From Rosellinia necatrix (taxonomy: Eukaryota; Ascomycota; Sordariomycetes; Xylariales; Xylariaceae), in contig JAGYVD010000009.1 of NCBI GenBank assembly GCA_021209875.1, positions 2,604,001-2,668,000 of the forward strand: DNA of 64,000 bases. The letters are read 5' to 3'. Positions 1 to 10,888 of the stretch are shown piece after piece. Within the stretch, counting starts at the first letter, position 1, and each line of letters begins with the position of its first letter. Under the pieces are notes generated by a model that saw only the letters and a list, made by a program, of their open reading frames with translations, did not search any database and had not been told where the DNA came from. Both the position numbers and the translations under genes were made by a program.

Positions 1-1492
1 TAGCGAAACGATACATTCCTCACGGCTTACTTCATAGAGACTCGTCAAGGGGCAGTAACGGAACCTAGGTAGGTATGTAGCATTGTGCGCCACGGGCCTT
101 TAGAGCTCATCCAAGCAACAATATGTAATTCTCAATATGCGTGCGTGAGACGCAAGGTCCTCCCTCTCAGGGTCGATAGAGCCGAGTTAACGGTATTGGC
201 TGCGGGGGCATTCGGAGCAGCGTGCATGTCTGGCTGACCCAGAATTCATCGTTAAATGTCAATAACGCCAATCCGATGCCTTAAAACCCCTTGGCAGGTA
301 GTCACGCTAAGCACCGACATACACAACATACGTCCCGAGAAGCGAAACGTTCGGAACTCCGAATTCTACCCTTATACTTGCAGCAGATGCCGGCAAAGGA
401 CGGCGTAAACCTCTGTCTACACCAGAGGCGATAAGCGCTGACGAAATGCTGGTATGTGTCGGTTAGAGACTCTGGCTGTTTTGGATATGCTTGCCCCCGA
501 GACGACAGCAGAGCTTGGGCGGATGGCAAACGGGTTGCAGTCAGGTCCCTCGACTGCTGTGGGATGGGATGAGACTGAGGGGCCTTAGAGCTCTCTATGT
601 TGATGTGCTCGTGCGTCCAGGTTAGGCAATTGCAGGTAGGCAAAAGGGATTATGGAGAAATCAGCGAGGGACGAGGCAGCGACGCAAAGCCAGCAGGGTC
701 ACGAGTGCGCACCATAGGTCAATGCAGCAGCATCGGTTGTAAGGATGTAAAGTATCCGTGGTGGAGATGGGCAATATATGAATAGGCATGCTGTATGCAC
801 ATCACGAAATCAAGTTCTGCCATGTTCGTAGTATAGTGGGATCAGTGCATGCCATGTCAGTCAGTCGACTACGTGGAAACCATTGCCTCTGCACGTTGAG
901 TGTAAGCTCGTGTGGCCTTATTACATTGTGCGGACACCTGGTCTCGCACTAGAGGCATCACCGACAACCCTCGGGGGAAAGGGAGAAAATATGACTCCTT
1001 AAGCTATTCGATAGATCTCTCGATCATCGATCACTGGGCTTCCTCTAGGTTACGCCGGTGAGGCCACCGGGGATTGGATTTAACGAGATTCATATATATT
1101 TTCATAGGGACTGACTGGATTGGTGCCGTTTTACTCCGGTGAGAGAGTTCGGGCATTGACCAAAATCTGACCTATGGCTGTTGGCGGCTGTAGAACTGAC
1201 GGGCTGGGCTCTAGATAGCACCCGAATCCAAGGGGCCGATGTCCTCCGCGTCCCCTCGGTATTTCAATTTGCATTGGCAAAGAATATTCTCCCCCGCAGT
1301 GGCAGGACATGAATGAAGATGGAGGGCAGGTATATGCTAAGGCGTCAGAGAATATGACGAGCCAACACATACTAATGCGTGAGACGAGCTCGTCGTCCCT
1401 TCCCCTTCATTTCGTCGAGGTGCGCTAGTAGAGAGAGCTGAAGAGAGGTATTTGGCATGGCCGTACTCTGGGCCATGGCACAATGATGCATC
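1..1492. other. left-edge stretch with no supported gene
   Basis: Only short open frames without recognisable domains, splice structure or family resemblance occur here. A CCTAGGTAGGTA word lies near position 64. The stretch holds the downstream flank of the minus-strand gene that ends at 1493. Nothing else can be supported. Confidence 0.5.
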
Positions 1493-2326
1493 CTAATTTA
1501 CTCCTTCTGAGTCCCCGATGTTGGCGTAAAGGGACGAATTCTCCAATTCCGCGGCGATGGACCTCACGGTCTGTTGAGAAACACGGCTGCCTACAATAAA
1601 CGGTAGGCCTCTCCGGCGAGCCGTCCAGCCGATAACAGCAAGCGCCTCAGCTGCGGGTTCGAATCGTTTGGCGAGTTGCCAGCTCAGACAGTCGACGGCC
1701 GTGACATCCGCCCTCCCTTGCGCGATGGCCACGATCGAACTGCGGTGCCCTCCGCTCTCCAGCCGTTCGGAGAAAATGCCGAGATCCTCGCCCAACGCGT
1801 TCAGGTCGCGCTCGAGGCCGAGCAGACCAGACATGGAGTCATTGGAATTGTACGCAAGACGCTTGCCTCGCAGGGCGTCCAGGGCCAAGTGCGGCCGTCC
1901 ATCCGACGGCGGCGGCACGTCGTCCGCGGTCCGCCTGGCCACGACGGCGCTGGAATAAAACTCGGCGCGGCCGCCTTGGACGTCGGTGTAGTCCTGCTGG
2001 CCGACGACCTCCACATGGCGCGCGAGGCCGAGCCCCATGGGGCCCCAGCACGTCTGCGCGAGCAGCAGGGAGGGATGCCGCCAGAGCGCGTGGAGATGGA
2101 GCTCGTTGGGGGGGAGCGTGGCCGGGTCTGGCGCGACCACGGTTCCATCGGAGTCGCGGATGCCGCCGGGGACAGAGGGCATGTCCGCATTGCGCCGCAC
2201 GAGACGATCCGGTGCGTCGACTCCGGCGGCTCGCAGGCGATGGCGCAGGCTGGCCCATTGCTCGTCCACCTCCGCCCGGCGCTCGGGCCAGTCGTACATG
2301 GGCAGTGCCACGATACAGCCAGCCAT
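1493..2326 (-). CDS. PhnD-like phosphate/phosphonate-type solute-binding protein, probably of bacterial origin
   Basis: Intronless frame of 277 aa. The opening ALPMYDWPERR, the central segment HPSLLLAQTCWGPMG, the later LRGKRLAYNSNDSMSG, and the run IAQGRADVTAVDCLSW followed by GWTARRRGLPFIVGS are the landmarks of bacterial phosphate/phosphonate ABC-transporter substrate-binding proteins (PhnD-like, periplasmic-binding fold type II). In bacteria such proteins bind an oxyanion and feed an ABC permease. Here there is no hydrophobic N-terminal signal, so the protein is probably cytosolic and cannot act as a normal periplasmic receptor. No permease or ATPase gene is nearby. About 25 residues (roughly 50-75) look like an insertion between the N-terminal part and the LLLAQT motif. 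High GC and absence of introns fit horizontal acquisition, although intronless native genes also occur in this window. Ligand and role are unknown. Confidence 0.75.
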   Translation of the reverse strand: MAGCIVALPMYDWPERRAEVDEQWASLRHRLRAAGVDAPDRLVRRNADMPSVPGGIRDSDGTVVAPDPATLPPNELHLHALWRHPSLLLAQTCWGPMGLGLARHVEVVGQQDYTDVQGGRAEFYSSAVVARRTADDVPPPSDGRPHLALDALRGKRLAYNSNDSMSGLLGLERDLNALGEDLGIFSERLESGGHRSSIVAIAQGRADVTAVDCLSWQLAKRFEPAAEALAVIGWTARRRGLPFIVGSRVSQQTVRSIAAELENSSLYANIGDSEGVN

Positions 2327-3063
2327 CTCCGCTGTGTATGCCTTCTGCGGCTAGCGACTGGGCTCTCGGGGTTGCGCTGGGAGGGCGAAGAGGCGACGGG
2401 AGGGCGGGAGGACAGTCGAGGATTATCAAAGCTGCGAAACTCCGACACGATCATTTACTATCCTTGTCCCTAGCCCGCTCCCCAGGGGTGGGCCGGTCTA
2501 GCCGTTCCCGTATAGTGTATAGTGTGAATAGCCTCAAGCCCCATTGGTAATGTCATCCAGGACCTAACCCCAGCTCAGCTCAAAATCGTGTGCCTCAGCT
2601 AACTACCCTGGGGAGCCGTTTCTTGGGGAGAGAGGGGGGGGGGGGCGTGGACTGCGGAGTAGTACATAGCACACACACACCCAGTCCCAGTATCACCTAC
2701 CGCCATTCCTCAAACGCCCCAGCGCGCTCCAACCACCGGCATCGCAACGCGGCACCGTAAGCGGAGAATAACCCAAGACCAATCAAATGCCATGGGGTTC
2801 GGTTCGTCAGTTGGCGATCGTTTATATTCCCGGCAAGCTCGCCGCTCCTGGACGTCGTTTAACTGCGAAGCTGCCGACACTTATAGACTTCTAGACTTCT
2901 CGAATTCTTGACTTCGTGACTTCTTGACTTCTTGACTTCTTGAATTCTTGAATTCTTGACTTCTTGACTTCTCGACCGTGCCAAGATATAGTGAATCGCC
3001 AGCCAGCAAAACCCTCGTCAGCATCGTTCTCACTACTTAGACAGTTGCTTACATAGAAACAAT
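2327..3063. promoter_or_regulatory. divergent intergenic region with G-run and 8-bp repeat
   Basis: This 0.7-kb gap separates the minus-strand PhnD-like gene from the plus-strand CoA ligase, so it should contain both promoters. Visible structure is a poly-G run near 2634-2644, an ACACAC stretch near 2670, and the 8-bp tandem array at 2886-2973. No gene is seen. Confidence 0.45.
2886..2973. repeat. 8-bp tandem repeat, 11 units, upstream of the CoA ligase gene
   Basis: Eleven consecutive 8-mers of consensus GACTTCTT, with variants GAATTCTT, GACTTCGT, GACTTCTC and GACTTCTA, end 90 bp before the ligase start codon. The array is in the promoter or 5' leader. Its phase of 8 bp is exact throughout. 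Confidence 0.85.
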
Positions 3064-5580
3064 ATGGTTTTCACCCCGCCAGACTGGGTTCCTCAGTTAC
3101 CCTTCGGTAAGCACGGCGCAACGAAACTCTCCTTCACTCACGTCACGAAAAGAATCAATTCAGGGGACCTCACCACTCACCAACCCTCACAGATCCACCG
3201 GACTCAATCCCCTTACATGAGTTCATTGGGAACGAGAGATATGGCCGGTTACCATTCAGCAGATCCCAAAACCCCTTCACATGCGGGCTGACGGGGAAAA
3301 CATATACGCATGCCGAGATGCGCGAGCGGCAAGAGCTGCTGGCAAGGTCTCTGTCTAAGCGGATGGGATGGCGGCCAAACGAAGACACGGCCTGGGACAA
3401 GGTCGTGGGACTATTCTCTCTCAACACGGTACGCTATCTTGGCAAATGCAATGCCGGACTCCATTGCAGGAACCCAGGAACAACCCCCCTCCAAATTCGG
3501 GTACACGGACACAGACACATGAACAAACTGACTGACCAATGAAAAAAAAAAACACAAAAAAAAAAAAACAGATCGACTATCTCATGTCCTCGTACGCGGT
3601 GCACCGGCTCTCCGGCATCGTGACGCCCGCCAACGCCGTGTACTCGGCCGCCGAGCTGGAGCACCAGCTGAGGTCGTCGGGGTCCAAGGCCCTCTTCACG
3701 TGCCCGTCGCTGCTGGAGACGGGCCTGAAGGCGGCGCGGGCGAGCGGCATCCCCGACGACCGCGTGTTCCTGCTCGACGTGCCGGGCCAGGCGCGCGACC
3801 CGCGGTTCAAGACGATCGAGGACCTCATCGCCGAGGGCCGCTCGCTGCCGGAGCTCGAGCCCCTGCGCTGGGCCAAGGGGCAGGGCGCGCGCCAGACGGC
3901 CTACCTCTGCTATTCCAGCGGGACCTCCGGGCTGCCTGTACGTACTTTTACTTATATACACTCCATTCTCATCCACTTCACCACCACCACCACCACCACC
4001 ACCACCACCACCACAACCTACCTACCTTATACCGCATAAGCAACATACATGCATGTTGAGGGATTCATACTGAGGAAAGAGGGGGGTTGTTGAAACCCCC
4101 CCCCGAATTAGAAAGCCGTCATGGTGGCGCACCGCAACATCATCGCGAACGTGATGCAGATCCGATGCCACGAGGAGATAGGCCGGCAGCAGCACGGCGT
4201 CGAGACGCAGAGGGTCATCGGCCTGCTGCCCATGTCGCACATCTACGCTCTCGTCGTCGTCGCCAACACGGGCGCCTACCGCGGTGACGGCGTCATCGTG
4301 ATGCCGCGTTTCGACTTCGACGTGTTCCTCGGCTGTATCGAGAAGTTTAAGATTAACTTTATGCATCTCGTGAGTTGCCTCTCCCTTCTTTCTCTCTCTC
4401 TCTTTCTCTCTCTCTCTTTCTCTCTCTATCTCCTATTCCCAACTTCCGACAAACGACAAATAGTGTGAAATGTTACAAAAAAACATTTTAAAAAAAATTT
4501 AAAATTTTTTTTAAATAAATAAAAGAAGAATCGAAATAAATAAATCACATGACTCACGCAACAACAACAACAAAACCAGGTCCCGCCGATCATCATCCAG
4601 CTCCTGCGCAACCCGGAGGCGTGCGCGCGGCACGACCTGTCGAGCGTGCGGTTCGTGTACACGGGGGCGGCGCCGCTGGGGGCGGAGACGCACGAGGCGG
4701 CGGAGCGGGCGCTCCCGGGGGCGCGGGTGGGGCAGGGGTACGGGATGACGGAGACGAGCACGGTGGTGACGAGCACGGCGGAGAACGACGCGGCGGTGGG
4801 GACGTCGGGCTCGCTGCTGCCGGGGACGCGCGCGAAGCTGGTCGACGAGGCCGGGCGCGAGATCACGGCCCACGGCGTCCGCGGCGAGCTCCTCGTCCAG
4901 TCCCCCTCCGTCGCCCTCGGCTACCTCCACAACGAGCGCGCCACCGCCGACGCCTTCGTCTGGGACGCCGACGGCCGCTGGATCCGCACCGGCGACGTCG
5001 CCGTCGTCGACCGCTCCCCCGCCGGCCACGAGCACTTCGCCATCGTCGACCGGTTGAAGGAGCTCATCAAGACTAAGGTGAGTCTCTTATATATATATAT
5101 ATATATATATCATCTCTCCTTCCCTCCTTCCCTCCTCCTCCTCTCCTTTCTATTTCATCCCGTTCTATGTGCTCTCACGACTTTGACTTGTTTTTTTTTT
5201 TTTTTATATAATCCTTACTCACCCATTGAAAAAAAAAACAGGGCCACCAAGTCGCGCCCGCGGAGCTCGAGGCCCACCTGCTGACGCACCCGGCGGTGCA
5301 CGACTGCGCGGTGATCCCGGTGCCGGACGACCGCGCGGGCGAGGTGCCCAAGGCCTTCGTGGTGCGGTCGGCCGCGGCGGTGGCGGCCGGCCGGCCCGCC
5401 GACGAGGTCGCGCGTGAGGTGCGCAGGCACGTCGAGGACCACAAGGCGCGCTACAAGTGGCTGAGGGGCGGCGTCGAGTTCGTCGACGCCATCCCCAAGA
5501 GCCCCAGCGGCAAGATCCTGCGGCGCCTCCTCCGCGACCGGGAGAGGGAGGCGCGCAGGGCGAAGGGGGCCAAGTTGTAA
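3064..5580 (+). CDS. 4-coumarate-CoA ligase-like acyl-CoA synthetase, predicted peroxisomal
   Basis: Adenylate-forming (ANL superfamily) enzyme expected to activate an aryl or fatty acid through an acyl-AMP to the CoA thioester. Six exons are read: 3064-3106, 3193-3428, 3572-3937, 4112-4369, 4580-5077 and 5242-5580. All junctions keep frame with GT-AG ends and give 579 aa. Landmarks: the N-terminus MVFTPPDWVPQLPF typical of fungal 4CL-like proteins; the P-loop YSSGTSGLP/KAVMVAHRN split across introns 3 and 4; GQGYGMTET; the TGDVAVVDR motif; the hinge VDRLKELIKTKGHQVAPAE; and the catalytic-lysine motif PKSPSGKILRR near the end. The last three residues are AKL, a PTS1 peroxisomal signal, which fits a beta-oxidation-type role. 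Introns carry long simple repeats: poly-A in intron 2, (CAC)n in 3, CT-rich in 4 and (TA)n in 5. Substrate cannot be told from sequence. Confidence 0.93.
3979..4014. repeat. (CAC)n microsatellite inside intron 3 of the CoA ligase
   Basis: About a dozen CAC/ACC triplets lie wholly within the third intron, between the donor at 3938 and the acceptor ending at 4111. Confidence 0.8.
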
Positions 5581-5915
5581 TGTGTAATGTTTGGTTTACA
5601 ATACTTTTTTTTGTTATTGTGTTATTCCAAAGCGGATTTTATCTTAGTATTTTTTTTAACGACGAGTTGTTTTTTTTTTTTTTCCTTTTTTTGTATAGTA
5701 TAGCGATTGAGATATTGCAACACATAACTCGGATGCAAATTTATTGTTTTAGTTTTTTTAGCTTTTTTTTTTTTTACGCATTGGTATTTTTGCGGTTTAC
5801 TACACCAGCTCGACGGTGTTCTGCCTTTTATTTAGTGACCGCTATTGATACAAGTCCAAGATCACATTGCTTATGAGCATGTCTCAATGACAAGCAAGTC
5901 ATGGATAAGGTAGGC
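5581..5915. other. convergent 3' region, T-rich
   Basis: AT-rich gap between the ends of the ligase (+) and the small protein gene (-), with several poly-T runs. It presumably holds both 3' UTRs and poly(A) sites. No gene is seen. Confidence 0.5.
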
Positions 5916-6454
5916 TTAAGCCTTGCCTTTTCTTCGCAGATACTCTTCTTCCTCGGCCTGCAGATCCGAATCGATTTTGGCACCCTTGGAGGGCTCATTT
6001 CCATGTAGCTTGGCCTAACCACATACTTAAACGTCAGCGAGGAATCTAGCATTGCCGTAGTGCGTGAACTTGCCGGCAGCGAAGGATCCTTTTTCAATGC
6101 AGCAGTTTCCGGGTCGTCTTGTTCTTTGCGATTTAGCTTACGCTAGATAGCTTATGTCAATACGTGGCTCTTCTCCTATTGTAGGTGTAGCTTATGTTGA
6201 ACAGATATTTTATTTTACCTCCTCATTTGCCAGACGGTTGGCGATCGATCTCTCATCCTCTGGCCAAGCTTGTCAGCATCCAATCTAAGTATACCAATTA
6301 GAACTGGAAGAAACATACTTGAGTCATGAGGTAGGTGGGAATTCTCGACGCCCTCCTCATACTTTTCACGGCGTGGTATCTCAGAGTCCTTGTGGTTTCT
6401 CTGGTCGCCGGCTTCGTAAACGCCGGCGGTACCGACCTTGAAGTATCTGGACAT
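5916..6454 (-). CDS. small conserved fungal protein, 117 aa, with a GC-AG intron
   Basis: Four exons on the minus strand: 6454-6319, 6268-6219, 6142-6074 and 6014-5916. The joined product starts MSRYFKVGTAGVYEAGDQRN and ends EEEEYLRRKGKA. It is hydrophilic, highly charged and has no signal or membrane segment. I recognise it as a conserved filamentous-fungal small protein (motifs VYEAGDQRN, LPAKLHGNEPSKGAKID, acidic tail) of no known function. Frame continuity forces the introns: 50 nt (GT-AG), 76 nt (GT-AG), and 59 nt with donor GCAAGT and acceptor TTAG. The last is a GC-AG intron with a GCTGAC branch-like motif. The gene is head to head with uS14m, the two starts being 592 bp apart. Without RNA data the structure rests on frame and family resemblance. 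Confidence 0.75.
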
Positions 6455-7046
6455 TGTAATTACTTGCGACGATTCTAGGGCAAAGATTGGACGCAATTTA
6501 CTGGGCGGTTGTCTAATAATTGGGTATATTGCCAGTATTAATGGTATAAGTGAGAATGAGGAGGGCTATAGTGAGTTGATGGTCACAGACATCTCTCTTG
6601 TCTATATCCATGTGCGAGGCTACTGATGTACCGGCTACATCAATACTACGTCATCAAGTTGTGAGGATAACCACGCCGCCAGATAAGTCTCACTGTAGGA
6701 TGATGGATCCCGTTCCGTTGTTGAAGTATACCCATGTTGCATCTATACCTACTTTACTGTCTAACTTGGAAGCGTCATAGCGCCCCACGACAGTGGAGTG
6801 GCATTCGCCTTGTACTATATAAATGTGGAGCCGGTGTTTAAATTAATGGGTCTGTCTGTCTTGCGCATTTGCTGTAAGCTTTGTAACCACAAGCTGCAGC
6901 TGCTAAATGGGTACTCGTGGTCTGGTAACAGCTGGTAGCTTCATTGTAGCAAAGCAAACCGCATCTCCCCAAACTTCAAGCTGGGAAGTCCGCGAATCGT
7001 ATATCACGAGCCATCGCCCAAGATACTCTCTCCCACCACCGCCAAC
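6455..7046. promoter_or_regulatory. bidirectional promoter region
   Basis: The 592-bp gap lies between the start codons of the small conserved protein (-) and mitochondrial uS14 (+). No coding potential is seen. Control elements must lie here for both genes, but I can identify no specific site. Confidence 0.4.
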
Positions 7047-7548
7047 ATGTCGATGTTCCGGGCGAAGAAGCTGGACATCGGATGTTTTGTCAACATCCAC
7101 ACCATCCGCGACCACACAAAGCGGAAGGTCTTTGCCGCGAATGAGCCCGAGAGGTGTGCATCCCACAGGCCGACATAGCAGGCCTTCTCCAACGCAGGCG
7201 ACGCCCATGCAGCTAACGCGCTCTGTTCCCAATACAATAGACAGGCTCTCCGATATATCATCCGAAACACCACTCTCCCGCCACGAACCCGCGCCGAAGC
7301 CCAGCTCCAGCTGACCCAGATGCACTGTTACACGCGGCCGACACAGATCCGAGGCCGATGTCTTCTCGGGGGCAAGGGAAGAGGCATATTACGGGATTTT
7401 AAGCTGTCGAGAGTGAGTCCATGCTTCCAGCATGCGCCTGGGATGGTTTAAATATGGACACCGCAAACACTAACAGCCCACCCAGTATAACTTCAGAATG
7501 CAGGCTCTGGCAGGCAACATTCCAGGCGTCAGGAAGGCCAGCTGGTAG
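7047..7548 (+). CDS. MRP2: mitochondrial small-subunit ribosomal protein uS14m
   Basis: Three exons (7047-7153, 7241-7412, 7486-7548) join to a 113-aa basic protein. It starts MSMFRAKKLDIGCFVN, carries TIRDHTKRKVFAANEPERQAL and the family block YTRPTQIRGRCLLGGKGRGI, and ends with FRMQALAGNIPGVRKASW. This is the S14/uS14 family in its mitochondrial form (yeast Mrp2), a zinc-independent protein of the mitoribosome small-subunit head. Length is normal for fungal uS14m. Introns are 87 and 73 nt with GT-AG ends. The longer antisense and out-of-frame readings over the same stretch are shadows. The last exon holds only 20 codons. Confidence 0.92.
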
Positions 7549-8495
7549 GGTAGGTGGCCATGCACAATATGGAACCCGGGGCGTCGTGGTGTACGATATC
7601 CTGTTTACATCATCACCACCCAATCCTCTCACGACTGTATGATACCATCCAACAGGTATAGATAAAGAAAGAAATAGACGCCACATGTACAACAGCCGAG
7701 TGCCTCGGCGCCGACCAATTTAGGGAGGTTTATATTTGACACATACCATTAAATACGCTCATGGTCCAAGAGGAGTGAGGCTAGAGATACTAGATTTTAC
7801 TAGCAGAACGCAACAGAACATGGTTGTTCTCTGTATCAGTCCCTACTCCGATACCTCACTCGGTCAAGGGACACGCCCAAGAATGAGCCAGCAGTGTGCA
7901 GGGAACTCTGAGGAGTTAAGATGACATGTTACGGTTGCCGCCACCACCATTTCTACCCATCCGTACATATCAGTATTGCTCTGGGTTTACTCGGGTAGCA
8001 AACGATCCTATGGCCGCCGTTTGTTCGGATGTAGTTCTATGTAGGGAGGTACCTACCTAGGTAGTTGTCTATATAGAGGATGCCACTCCCCGACAGCGCT
8101 CATTTTGTCTTGCACTGCCCCTCCCCCAGTGCTCTCCTCTCCAGGTCGCACCTGACAAATCCCAATACAATCAAGCACAAACATATTACCTGTGTCAATA
8201 TTGCGGAAAGAACCAACCACCCTCCATGATTCCCTACTGGCCGCCCAGATAGCTAGGAGCTTGCCCGTATTAACATTCACAAATATTCACCTTCCCAACT
8301 CCCACTGCCCCTTACATCCCGATTCCACCACACACCTCTCGTCACCATACCTACCTACGCCATCTATCTCTCGACCCGGCTTAATACCTACCTACCTACC
8401 TCGTAACCTTTCCCTTTTCCTAACCCTACCCATACCCCCTTTATTGACTTTTCCCTAGGATTGTAGGCTCGTCCTGCTCACGTACTTTGCCCAAT
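7549..8495. other. intergenic, upstream of the Arb2-domain gene
   Basis: No supported gene. A CCTACCTAGGTAG word near 8050 and pyrimidine-rich CCTACCTACCTACC runs near 8390 precede the next gene and may belong to its promoter or leader. Confidence 0.45.
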
Positions 8496-10259
8496 ATGTT
8501 TAAGCGCAAGTGGTCTGCTCTGCCTGCGGACCCCGAATTCCCCAGTGACTTCAAGGGCCTCGGGTACGTGGTAACTGCTCTTTCTACCGTCTTCACCTCT
8601 GTATAGCGTCCTAGGAACCGTGCAAGCAATCTCTGACCAAACAATCTACGTAACAGCTATTTTATCAACAAGGACGACGAGATTCGCTCCATCGAGAATG
8701 AAGATAACTACTTCAATTTCTTCATCAGCCGCAACATGCGAGTGTGCGATCGCCAACGCTTTGCCATGAACCGTGAGTGAGCCTACCCTAGTCCCCTCGT
8801 TCGATCCTCCATCGCCTTAGGACCCTCCCTCTCGCCTCCCCATAGGTCACGGAGCCTGGCTGACACCACCTCCCAGAGGCTATCCAAGGCGAGATCCACG
8901 CGCGTCTGCTAGACTTGGGCCTCAGAAAGCTGTTCCTCCCCGCAAGCCCGGGCGTAGTATCGCAGCCAAAGCTACCGATCTTCGCGAGCGCCGACATTGC
9001 GCCGAAGTCGCGCGTCGTGCTCATCTTCGGTGAGACGCACCAGGACCTCGGCGTGCTCGCCCACCGCGTGCTCGGCCGCGTCGGTGGCATCGACAAGGGC
9101 TCGCTGGTGTCGGTGGTGAGGGCGCTGGGGCGACAGCGATGCTCGCCCTTCGACGACGCCGCGCCGGGCATCATCCTCGCCAATATGGGCGAGCTCCTCT
9201 GGTGGCCGCACGGCGGGCGCACTCTCAGCCGGTCCGCATTCGCCTGGGCCCCCATGCGTAGTGCCGCGCACGCCGGCAACTACGTCGACCCGACACTGAA
9301 CCGTGTCCCTGGTAATGAAACCCCCGCGGCCCACGTCAAGTATATCTTCGAAAACATCGTGCCGATGTTCGTGAACCCCTCCGCCGGCCTCGACGTCATC
9401 GCCCTAGGCGACGGCGCGGAGGTCGTGCAGTCGTACCTGAACTGCGACCGGGTCTGGGAGCTCGTCGGCGGCCGTCTCAACTGCTTCGCGTCCGTTGGTG
9501 GTCAGTTCCCCTACCAAGATATCACGTGCGATGGTCTACGAAAGTTTATGAGAGATGTGAGTTTTTGAACTTTTTGCACCACCCCCTTTTTTTCTCCCAA
9601 GATTTCTACTCTCGTTTTATCCCTCTCCCCTACCCCCTCTCTTCCTCTTCCTCTATCTGATTCTCCTGTCGCGGCATTCTTTTTTTGTTGGAAATTTAGC
9701 TAACCACCCTTCCCCCCAGCGCGCACGCGCTTACGTGCCTTCCACGGAGCCCCTGGGCCTCATCCTTGCCGGCCCCTTGGGCAACCCACACACCACGATC
9801 TTCACCTCGCTTGGCTGCCCCGTCTTCAGCGCAGGCGAGCCCCAGCACGTCGAGACGCTCTTTATCGCCTGCTATCCGACCGTACTAGACTGGCTGCAGG
9901 AGGTGGCCGACACCCTGCCCGAGAATAGGCCATACCGGAACGCGGTATTTACCGTTGTTTACTCAGACGCGGTTGATGGAGGCAACGATTGGACGGATTG
10001 GACAGGTGAGGATGGGGATGGTGTCACAGGAGAGACTGAGAATCATGAGGAAGACGACGCAGGCGCAGGCACCGGTACTGGTGAGCCAAAGGTAGTTACC
10101 CGGGATAATGTGCTGGAAATAGGCATCACTGATGGAGAGGAACCTACCCAGAAGGGAACAGGAGAGGTTGAGCAAATTGGTGGTGAACAAAAACAATACG
10201 TGCTCCGTCCGAAGCGAGGCGGCAGCGATGATAGAGATCCTGAAGTCGGCAAAGATTGA
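8496..10259 (+). CDS. Arb2-domain protein
   Basis: Four exons (8496-8563, 8657-8772, 8877-9556, 9720-10259) give 467 aa. The N-terminus MFKRKWSALPADPEFPSDFK, the block IRSIENEDNYFNFFISRNMR, the alpha/beta-hydrolase-like strand SRVVLIFGETHQDLGVLAHR and the segment RARAYVPSTEPLGLILA are diagnostic of the fungal Arb2 domain. The domain occurs in S. pombe Arb2 (Argonaute siRNA chaperone complex, heterochromatin) and as a C-terminal module of class II histone deacetylases. This protein has the domain alone plus a roughly 90-residue acidic, Gly/Thr-rich tail (GEDGDGVTGETE...). Fungi have several Arb2-domain proteins, so orthology with Arb2 itself is not proven. Introns are 93, 104 and 163 nt. Confidence 0.85.
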
Positions 10260-10888
10260 AGAAATTGGCATCCGTGATCCGAACTCTTACCAAGTCCTCT
10301 TTTACCCCGCCGTTGGTCTTTTTTCCCAACGCTTAACTAATCCTAGCAGCAGTTTGCAGCATGGTTTAGAGTGCGGTGATATATGTCATGTGATAGACGG
10401 CAGACGAGAGCATTAAAAGACAAGCCTAGTCCGTCATAGACTATAGATTCGTGCAAATTCTACGGCGTAGACATTAATCAGACGAACGAGAAATGACGAG
10501 GTGAAAAAAGCGGCTATTTTGATTGACTCATGGACTGGCTGATCCCCTTATCCCACGCGATAACCGCATTTCCGAGTGTCCCGGATTTGACGCCATATAT
10601 TACATACGACATATAAAACAAAGATGGATCATTTCAGCTCCCCGTACTTTGGTATTTAGCACTGCCGTGGGTGCCTCCAAAAACATAACTACCCATAGGA
10701 TTTACCGTACGTTTGTCAACTATCTTGCATGCCGCACATACCGCATACCGTATACCATAAATGGCTGCGCTTGTTGCTCGGAGGCTCTAGGTAGTGCCGA
10801 CGCCGGATACCCAGCGAGCGTGTTGGGAGAGAGGGGTTTGGGGGTCATATGTCTATCCGTTTCACTAATAAACCGAGACAAGACCCGC
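10260..10888. other. convergent intergenic region
   Basis: Gap between the Arb2-domain gene (+) and the mitochondrial membrane protein gene (-). Open frames crossing it continue antisense into the latter and are not supported as genes. Confidence 0.45.
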
